Shown here piece by piece: positions 13,676-18,675 of a stretch of DNA of 18,675 nucleotides. Under the pieces are notes generated by a model that had not been told where the DNA came from, searched no databases, and saw nothing but the letters and a program-made list of their open reading frames with translations. This DNA is from Candidatus Pacearchaeota archaeon. Lineage in GTDB: Archaea > Nanoarchaeota > Nanoarchaeia > Pacearchaeales > GW2011-AR1. The stretch spans positions 1 to 18,675 of the forward strand of contig NZER01000307.1 of the NCBI GenBank assembly GCA_002690445.1, read 5' to 3'. How positions within the stretch are numbered: position 1 is the first letter of the stretch; every line of letters begins with the position of its first letter. A program made the translations under genes and the position numbers.

Positions 13676-15361
13676 ATGAATATTGATACACTGGTAGAGA
13701 GCTTTTATAAGAAAGCCACGGATGAAGACCTGATAAATGAAGTCCTGCAGTTTTTGATAACAGAAGCAAAGAAGAGGGACATAACCTTGAGTTGGGACGG
13801 AATCCCGGACATTCCCATTTCAGAGATTCCTTGGTCTTCTGTTGAAACTGTGGAAGGGGAAGGCGCCGACATTCCTGGCCCCGAGCGGCAACAGCTGATG
13901 CAATTCCTTGACGATATCGAGGGCGATGATCTTAAAGACAAGATCGAGGGCCTAAGCGCCTTTTACGATGCGGACCCGTCTGCTTTGATAGATAAAACCA
14001 AAGACATGACAGCTAAAGAAAAAATCTCCGCAGCCCTGGGGTATCTTACTTTCTTTAAAACTCTTACCAAGATCATTGCACACTTTAATGCTTCTTCTGC
14101 CGGCTTCTCTTTTGAGGCGTTCTTGGGAGTATTGCTGGGAGGGACACAGATCCCGGCTAGTGGAGCAGACACGATTGCAGACTTAGTGGACCAACAAGGT
14201 GTTCCAATTAGTCTTAAGTTGTACACCGAAGGGCAGCTTAAGGTGGGGGGTAGTTTTACGGACCTTGCTAACGACTTGCGTAAGTATGAGCAAATGCAAT
14301 ATGTGGCAGTTACCAAAACACTAAATGACGAGAAGACTTCGGGCCGCTTGGATTTCTATCGCTTTAACTTTACCCTTGATAACATAGGGAATATTCTTAG
14401 TGCAGCCGGCCTTCACAACCCGTCCCTGATAATGTTGCCCGATAAGTTTGTGAAGAACCCCGAGGAGTTCGCGGATATTGAAATCCCGGCTCCCCCTAAA
14501 GAGGAAGAACTGGTTGAGCTTTATACGAATCGCGTTAAGGAATTAGGAGACGCGTCTGGGGTGCCCGGGGATATCCTGACTAACGCCGTCGCGGCTGTTG
14601 GATTGCCCGACGACACCTCTATGCTTAAGGGACAAAAGAAGAGATTCGGCCGTGATGAATTGCCTATAGTTCGTAGTCCCAAACTTTCTACTGGTGGGAA
14701 CATCAAGCTCGCCGTTCGTATGGGGCTTCTACCGGAGGAGCCGCCCCCGTTCCCGGTCCGCGGCGGCAAAGCAGCACAGCCACAACGGGATGAGTGGTTA
14801 GAGACATATGGAACCCGGGTCGAGACTGCCTTAAATATTTACAATAACGTGGTTGCTGCGGCATATAACGATGTGGTGGTCATGACGCGACGGAACCTTG
14901 AAGCTCGGCAGGCACTTGTTGCCAAAGCGGGCGGCAAGTATTTGGGGGTAGAACAATCAGTAGAAGTATATAATGGTCTTCCTACCCCGGCCTTGAAAAA
15001 GAAGGCCCTCCTTTTAAGTTATGGTTTTGTTAACACCGAGCAATTTGATCTAACACAGCCCCGAGTCCTGACGGTCGATCAACTGGCAGCGCCCTATCCT
15101 GTATTTCCGGGGGGCCAGACGGAAGTAAAGCTTGGCTCTATTGAAGTGGGACAAGAGAAGGTGGTGGGACTTATGAAGAAGGTATCTCAGATTATTGATG
15201 AGTCTGTATTTTTGATCTTCGAAGACTTAAAGGTTCTAACAACCAATATCCAGGCTTACTTTGGCAACGGCCTCAAAGATGACGAACAAGCCAGCCGAGC
15301 CATTGAAGCTTCGGACTCTATTGGCGAGAGAACTAAAGAATTAAAAGACGACGAAAATTAG
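13676..15361 (+). CDS. unknown protein with PD-(D/E)XK-like motif (561 aa)
   Basis: The largest unknown gene of the window. The first 30 residues (NIDTLVESFYKKATDEDLIN) form an amphipathic start. Around residues 145-190 there is a nuclease-like core: FSFEAFLGVLLGGTQ with Glu147, IADLVDQQGVPISLKLY with Asp169 and Lys181, then VGGSFTDLANDL. The order E, D, and I-S-x-K followed by a G-S turn is that of several PD-(D/E)XK enzymes and resembles the core of the protein at 7172. The rest has Pro-rich linkers (EIPAPPKEEELV, PEEPPPFPVRGG) and a C-terminal helical region, and no membrane segment. A virion or packaging protein with nuclease function is possible but not shown. The start has GAGGA six bases upstream. 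A promoter for GroEL begins right after its stop. Confidence 0.85.
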   Translation: MNIDTLVESFYKKATDEDLINEVLQFLITEAKKRDITLSWDGIPDIPISEIPWSSVETVEGEGADIPGPERQQLMQFLDDIEGDDLKDKIEGLSAFYDADPSALIDKTKDMTAKEKISAALGYLTFFKTLTKIIAHFNASSAGFSFEAFLGVLLGGTQIPASGADTIADLVDQQGVPISLKLYTEGQLKVGGSFTDLANDLRKYEQMQYVAVTKTLNDEKTSGRLDFYRFNFTLDNIGNILSAAGLHNPSLIMLPDKFVKNPEEFADIEIPAPPKEEELVELYTNRVKELGDASGVPGDILTNAVAAVGLPDDTSMLKGQKKRFGRDELPIVRSPKLSTGGNIKLAVRMGLLPEEPPPFPVRGGKAAQPQRDEWLETYGTRVETALNIYNNVVAAAYNDVVVMTRRNLEARQALVAKAGGKYLGVEQSVEVYNGLPTPALKKKALLLSYGFVNTEQFDLTQPRVLTVDQLAAPYPVFPGGQTEVKLGSIEVGQEKVVGLMKKVSQIIDESVFLIFEDLKVLTTNIQAYFGNGLKDDEQASRAIEASDSIGERTKELKDDEN

Positions 15362-15362
15362 T

Positions 15363-15390
15363 TTGACATTTCAAACAAATATGTTATAAT
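15363..15390 (+). promoter_or_regulatory. strong sigma70-type promoter for groEL with two dyads
   Basis: TTGACA (15363-15368), a 16-base spacer and TATAAT (15385-15390) are both perfect consensus boxes. A palindrome GTTTGA-CATT-TCAAAC (15361-15376) covers the -35 box and TATGTT-ATAATA-AACATA (15380-15397) covers the -10 box, so repressor sites are possible. The start is near 15397, 20 bases before the GTG. Confidence 0.85.
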
Positions 15391-15416
15391 AAACATAACT
15401 GAAAGAGAGGTGACGT

Positions 15417-16988
15417 GTGCCCAAGTGTAAATTTGAGTCTCGTTCTGAACTAAATGCAAAAGTATTAAATGGAGTTAACATTCTAGCCGACAACGTTGCG
15501 GCCACGCTGGGCCCAAGGGGGCGTAATGTGATCCTTCATGAAAAGGGGAAGGACCCTTTCATTACCAAGGATGGAGTGACGGTTGCTGCCTTTGTCTATT
15601 TGGAAGACGAGTTTGAAAATGCGGCCGCCCAAATTCTTAAACAGGCCACCCAAGAAACCAACAACGCAGCCGGCGACGGAACCACCACCGCTACCGTTTT
15701 GGCGCGCGCAGTCCTAGTAAAGGCCCAGAAGTACATCACTTCGGGGGCCTCCCCGGTAGAAATCAAGCGAGGGATGGACTTAGCCGTCGAGCAAATCACA
15801 AGTAATCTTAAGAAGTTAGCAACACATATTGAAACTTTAGATGATGTTGAAAATATTGCCACCATTTCGGCCAACAACGACCGCACTATTGGCAAACTTG
15901 TGGCCACAGCAGTCGACCAAGCGGGTAAAGACGGCGCTATCACTATTCAGGAGTCCAAGACAGTCGACACTACGCTGGATATCATTGAGGGATTTAGATT
16001 AGAATCAGGCTACGTCGCAAGCGCTTTTGTTACTGACGAACGCCGAGGAGCCGCTGCCTACGATGCCCCTCTTATTCTGGTCACCGATAACAAGATTGAA
16101 AGTGTCGATCAAATTCTTCCGGCCCTCGAACTGGTCGCAAGGGACGGACGCCCTTTGGTTCTGGTGGCGGAGGCAATTGAGGGACAGGCCTTAGCTGCCC
16201 TTATTATGAACACTGCGCGCGGGACAATGAAGATTGTAGCCGTGAAGGCGCCCTTTTACGGTGAGCGCCGCCGCGATATGCTTGCCGACCTCGCGCTCTC
16301 GACGGGTGCCGAGTTCATTTCCCGGGAGTCCACAGTTAGGCTGCGAGATATCAAGTTACAACACTTTGGTCAAGCCCGCTCCGTAGACATTACAAAGGCT
16401 ACCACTACCATCATCGGCGGAAAGGGGGATGCCGCGGCCATCGACAGACAGATCGAGATTTTAAAAACAGAGCTCAAGGACACAGAAGAGATAATGGAGT
16501 GCGACAAAATTCAGGAGCGCATTACAAAATTAGCTGCAGGCGTCGCCGTAATTAATGTGGGGGCCGCTACAGAAGTTGAAATGATAGAGAAAAAGCATCG
16601 CGTTGAGGATGCGCTGGAAGCAGTTCGTTCAGCCCAAGAGGAAGGTATCCTACCCGGCGGTGGAGTGGCCCTCGTCCAGTGTAGTCAGAAGTTGAAGGTA
16701 AAAGTAGAGAATGACGACCAGCAGTTTGGAGTAGAGATCGTGCAGGGCGCAGCCCTCGAACCTCTCCGACAAATGGCAACTAATTGTGGACTCTCTCCAG
16801 ACCTAATTCAATCTGAAGTTCAAAATGCGAAGAAAAATTGCGGTCATAATTTTCGAGACTTTTCGCATGTGAACATGTACGAGGCCGGAATCATTGATCC
16901 TTTAAAAGTGACTCGGGTGGCACTGCAGAATGCAGTCTCGGCCGCGGGAACATTAATTACAACTTCTCATGCCATTGTTGAGAGATAG
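15417..16988 (+). CDS. groEL: phage-encoded chaperonin GroEL (Hsp60)
   Basis: A 523-residue group I chaperonin, which in bacteria folds proteins in a double seven-fold ring with ATP. ATP-site residues sit exactly at E. coli positions: Asp87 in GDGTTTATV and Asp398 in RVEDALEAV; LGPRGRNV, KDGVTVA, AVKAPFYGERRRDML and ILPGGGVAL are also conserved. The apical hydrophobic groove (ILPALELV and ALAALIMNTARG) is retained, so GroES and substrate binding are plausible. It ends at ITTSHAIVER, lacking the last about 25 residues including the Gly-Gly-Met repeat tail that lines the E. coli cavity. No groES is present in the window; host GroES or a distant phage gene may serve. Start is GTG with GAGAGG upstream and a strong dedicated promoter. 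Its likely clients are phage virion or replication proteins. Confidence 0.97.
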   Translation: MPKCKFESRSELNAKVLNGVNILADNVAATLGPRGRNVILHEKGKDPFITKDGVTVAAFVYLEDEFENAAAQILKQATQETNNAAGDGTTTATVLARAVLVKAQKYITSGASPVEIKRGMDLAVEQITSNLKKLATHIETLDDVENIATISANNDRTIGKLVATAVDQAGKDGAITIQESKTVDTTLDIIEGFRLESGYVASAFVTDERRGAAAYDAPLILVTDNKIESVDQILPALELVARDGRPLVLVAEAIEGQALAALIMNTARGTMKIVAVKAPFYGERRRDMLADLALSTGAEFISRESTVRLRDIKLQHFGQARSVDITKATTTIIGGKGDAAAIDRQIEILKTELKDTEEIMECDKIQERITKLAAGVAVINVGAATEVEMIEKKHRVEDALEAVRSAQEEGILPGGGVALVQCSQKLKVKVENDDQQFGVEIVQGAALEPLRQMATNCGLSPDLIQSEVQNAKKNCGHNFRDFSHVNMYEAGIIDPLKVTRVALQNAVSAAGTLITTSHAIVER

Positions 16989-17017
16989 CCCTATTTAGTG
17001 AAGTCGGAGGGATGCAC

Positions 17018-17302
17018 ATGGCTGATGAGGACGAAACCAAACACCTTACTGTGATGATGACTGAGATGGTAACCAAGATGCAGGTGCTTCTCGACAAGCA
17101 GCATGAGTTAGGGGAAAATATTTCTAAGATCGCCGAAGCGGTGTATAATCCCGACAGCGGGCTTTACGCACGCCTTAGCCGGCTGGACGCACGCCTAGAT
17201 ATTTTAGAGGCGTGGAAAAATAATAATGTGCGCCTTGTGTGGATCCTTGCTACCGCTACTGGAGGGCTGCTGGCCTCCACAGCATGGCAAGCCATTTTTT
17301 AA
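17018..17302 (+). CDS. small coiled-coil protein with C-terminal membrane segment (94 aa)
   Basis: Two ATGs are available; the one at 17018 is chosen because CGGAGG (17005-17010) lies seven bases upstream, whereas 17012 would leave only one base. Residues 10-70 form a heptad-like helical region (LTVMMTEMVTKMQVLLDKQH, then LYARLSRLDARLDILEAWK) and residues 73-92 (VRLVWILATATGGLLASTAW) form a single membrane helix at the very end. This layout resembles XhlA-like lysis accessory proteins and other phage tail-anchored coiled coils; no lysin or holin is visible nearby, so the role stays open. Confidence 0.75.
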   Translation: MADEDETKHLTVMMTEMVTKMQVLLDKQHELGENISKIAEAVYNPDSGLYARLSRLDARLDILEAWKNNNVRLVWILATATGGLLASTAWQAIF

Positions 17303-17319
17303 GTACGAAAGGAATTAAG

Positions 17320-17634
17320 ATGCCAATTAAATTATCTTACACGGTAGAGGACGACTGCGTGTATGCTGAAGCTGCGAAGCTCTTCGCTCTCCGCGCAGAC
17401 TCAGTTCAACAGCTTATCAATCTTTTTCAGGAGATTCAAACTGAGCTACGGGGCGCCGAGGACGCAACCGTGAACAGTGCGGCCGCAGAAGAAAAGCTCG
17501 TTGAATTTCGTAAGGTGCTGCTCGATCTTGATTTGCGTGCCTCTGAAATCTCTTCTATTTTAGAGGCCTACGAAGGCCTCCGTCGCGCGGCAGCCCCTAA
17601 GCTGCCGTCAATTGAGGAAGAGTTTAGCGCCTAA
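17320..17634 (+). CDS. small helical protein of unknown function (104 aa)
   Basis: The start is the ATG at 17320, preceded by AAAGGAA; a longer reading from 17239 would overlap the previous gene and lacks a ribosome site. The protein is almost entirely helical by composition (VQQLINLFQEIQTELRGAED, then KLVEFRKVLLDLDLRASEIS) with an acidic bias and no cysteine apart from Cys13. A two- or three-helix bundle is likely. The stop TAA shares its last base with the next ATG. Family not recognised. Confidence 0.75.
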   Translation: MPIKLSYTVEDDCVYAEAAKLFALRADSVQQLINLFQEIQTELRGAEDATVNSAAAEEKLVEFRKVLLDLDLRASEISSILEAYEGLRRAAAPKLPSIEEEFSA

Positions 17635-17879
17635 TGATGAGCCCTCACAGAGTCGGAGACTTGGTACATATCCCACAGTCGGTGGAGCTAATAGATTGCG
17701 AGCCGGGCCCCGGCGAACTTCAGTTAACTATTCCCCTTGAAGTGCGAGTCACACAGGTTCCCACCATTGCGGTGGTCACCAAGTGTTCCCCACAGGGAGG
17801 CTATTCCCGCGTACTCGTAAATGGGCGCACATGGCGTGTACGCAATGATAGCATCTATTTATTAAAAGGAAGTGGTTAA
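17634..17879 (+). CDS. small beta-rich protein of unknown function (81 aa)
   Basis: An 81-residue protein beginning MMSPHRVGDLVHIPQSVELI, with alternating hydrophobic strands (LTIPLEVRVTQVPTIAVVTK) and VLVNGRTWRVRNDSIYLL at the end. The composition suggests a small beta barrel of the SH3 or KOW kind, which often act as adaptors. The first or second ATG of the pair can be the start. It overlaps the previous stop by one base and ends one base before the next ATG. No homologue recognised. Confidence 0.7.
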   Translation: MMSPHRVGDLVHIPQSVELIDCEPGPGELQLTIPLEVRVTQVPTIAVVTKCSPQGGYSRVLVNGRTWRVRNDSIYLLKGSG

Positions 17880-18185
17880 ATGATTAAGTTTGTGGAAGTG
17901 GTGAATGAGACGACTTTTAATTCACGATTGGAAAGGGTTGCGGTACCACAATTTTCTCTTAAAGAGGTATGGATCAACGAAAAATATGTTGTGAATTTAA
18001 GAGCCGCTCCTGGTTATGATAAGCTTTTAAGAGAAGGGCGCCTTGGTGAATTACACTCGGGACATGACTTCACGTTGGTGACGGTCCAACAAGGAGGCCT
18101 CCAGGAATCTTATGTGGTGGTGGGCGCCGTAGCGGAGGTTGCGGGCAAACTAAATCAGGACCGTAGAACTTTATTGCGAGGATAA
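17880..18185 (+). CDS. small protein of unknown function (101 aa)
   Basis: A 101-residue protein starting MIKFVEVVNETTFNSRLERV, immediately after the TAA of the preceding gene and with AAAGGAAG a little upstream. It alternates strands and short turns (SLKEVWINEKYVVNLR, FTLVTVQQGG, SYVVVGAVAEVAGKL) and looks like a small all-beta domain with a final helix, as seen in many short phage hypotheticals. No catalytic residues, cysteines or membrane segment are visible. Confidence 0.7.
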   Translation: MIKFVEVVNETTFNSRLERVAVPQFSLKEVWINEKYVVNLRAAPGYDKLLREGRLGELHSGHDFTLVTVQQGGLQESYVVVGAVAEVAGKLNQDRRTLLRG

Positions 18186-18186
18186 A

Positions 18187-18585
18187 ATGCTGAAGACACC
18201 AAGTATTACACCAAAACCATGGGGCCACGAGGAGTTGTGGGCCCAAGCTAATCGATATGTGGGTAAAATTTTATTTATTAAAAAGGGCCATCGCCTTTCC
18301 CGCCAGTATCATAAAATGAAAGAAGAGACCATCATGGTTCTGGACGGCACCCTTATGTTAGAGGCGGGCCCATATAAAAAAGGAGGCGAAATCGAGCGCC
18401 ACATCCTTGAACCTGGTGGTGTTTTTCATGTTTTCCCCGGCACTATTCATCGTTTTTGTGCTGAAGGGGGGGATGTGCGCCTCGTTGAGGTGAGTACTAC
18501 AGAAATAAACGACATAGTCCGGCTCGAAGATGATTACCGACGAGTCACGGATATCCCCCATCACCCACCTAGTAGCGGAAAATAA
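18187..18585 (+). CDS. mannose-6-phosphate isomerase type II-like cupin
   Basis: A 132-residue single cupin domain. KPWGHEELWA at residues 10-19, KGHRLSRQYHKMKEET at 33-48 and FPGTIHRF near 83-90 match the isomerase domain at the C-terminus of bacterial mannose-1-phosphate guanylyltransferase/mannose-6-phosphate isomerase; the metal ligands would be Gln40, His42, Glu47 and His88. The closing EVSTTEINDIVRLEDDYRR is also the family signature. The guanylyltransferase half is missing. It may interconvert or isomerise a sugar phosphate for glycan or nucleotide-sugar synthesis, perhaps acting on the host surface polymer. Only one base separates it from the preceding gene. From memory, such stand-alone cupins are carried by several marine phages. 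Confidence 0.85.
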   Translation: MLKTPSITPKPWGHEELWAQANRYVGKILFIKKGHRLSRQYHKMKEETIMVLDGTLMLEAGPYKKGGEIERHILEPGGVFHVFPGTIHRFCAEGGDVRLVEVSTTEINDIVRLEDDYRRVTDIPHHPPSSGK

Positions 18586-18598
18586 TTTACTTTTTCGC

Positions 18599-18626
18599 TT
18601 GACACTCCAGCACAGAGTGTTATAAT
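18599..18626 (+). promoter_or_regulatory. strong promoter with nested inverted repeats
   Basis: TTGACA (18599-18604), a 16-base spacer and TATAAT (18621-18626) are both perfect consensus. ACACTC (18602-18607) and GAGTGT (18615-18620) form a dyad in the spacer, and TTCGCTT (18594-18600) with AAGCGAA (18630-18636) form an outer dyad. The site therefore looks like a regulated promoter. Confidence 0.8.
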
Positions 18627-18652
18627 ATGAAGCGAAGGAGGTTAGAACACCT

Positions 18653-18675
18653 ATGAATCCAGTTCTACGCAACAG
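18653..18675 (+). CDS. start of a further gene, cut by the window end
   Basis: ATG at 18653 follows AAGGAGG (18635-18641) at a spacing of 11 bases, downstream of a strong promoter. Only MNPVLRN is visible before the window ends. Not enough sequence for any function call. Confidence 0.6.

Noticed and set aside
15417..16988. GroEL as a sign of a bacterial chromosome rather than a phage
   Set aside because: No groES partner, missing GGM tail, and neighbours that are small unknown phage-like genes, dUTPase and PurA/PurZ-like compact enzymes fit a phage better.
17239..17319. Upstream extension of the gene at 17320
   Set aside because: The ATG at 17320 has AAAGGAA upstream; the extension only re-reads the membrane-segment codons of the previous gene in another frame.

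Overview
The window looks like a stretch of a large tailed dsDNA phage (Caudoviricetes) genome. All supported genes are on the + strand, tightly packed, and many overlap by 1-8 bases or share ATGA/GTGA stop-start junctions. It mixes DNA replication, nucleotide metabolism, DNA modification, proteases, a chaperonin and many small unknown genes. Two 5' genes (99-863 and 856-1734) and the acidic protein at 11857 resemble, from memory only, families recurring in marine phage metagenomes, so a marine origin is plausible but unproven. No tRNA, rRNA, CRISPR array, integrase, terminase or capsid gene was recognised.

Layout. 1-1734: tail of a possible upstream gene, a sigma70-type promoter, then two phage genes of unknown role, the second with a degenerate nucleotidyltransferase-like N-terminus. 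1712-6034: a bacterial-type DNA polymerase III alpha subunit (C-family) interrupted by a 282-residue HNH-type intein directly after the RPGP motif. 6047-7960: a 48-residue very basic protein, a beta-class DNA methyltransferase and a protein with a PD-(D/E)XK-like motif, together a possible restriction-modification-like pair. 7966-11245: a nucleotide block with a short adenylosuccinate-synthetase family protein (PurA/PurZ type), a dUTPase, a ClpP-like protease, a zinc-ribbon protein and a CBS-less IMP dehydrogenase/GMP reductase family enzyme. 11242-12510: a possible ribbon-helix-helix protein, a small sigma-region-4-like protein with a cysteine cluster, and an extremely acidic protein. 12594-15361: a membrane protein, a second ClpP-like protease and a 561-residue unknown protein with a nuclease-like motif. 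15417-16988: a phage GroEL lacking the Gly-Gly-Met tail. 17018-18585: four small unknown proteins (one membrane-anchored) and a mannose-phosphate-isomerase-type cupin. 18599-18675: a new promoter and the first codons of another gene.

How it fits together. The phage carries its own replicative polymerase and enzymes of the purine branch point (PurA/PurZ-like and IMPDH/GMPR-like) plus dUTPase, so it probably reshapes the host nucleotide pool. The short PurA-like protein keeps the catalytic Asp but has the compact size typical of viral 2-aminoadenine (Z) synthases; whether this phage makes Z-DNA is the most interesting open question. Eight good sigma70-type promoters (TTGACN, 16-17 bases, TATAAT-like), several inside the 3' ends of upstream genes, suggest transcription by host RNA polymerase in short overlapping units, perhaps tuned by the sigma-4-like and ribbon-helix-helix-like proteins.
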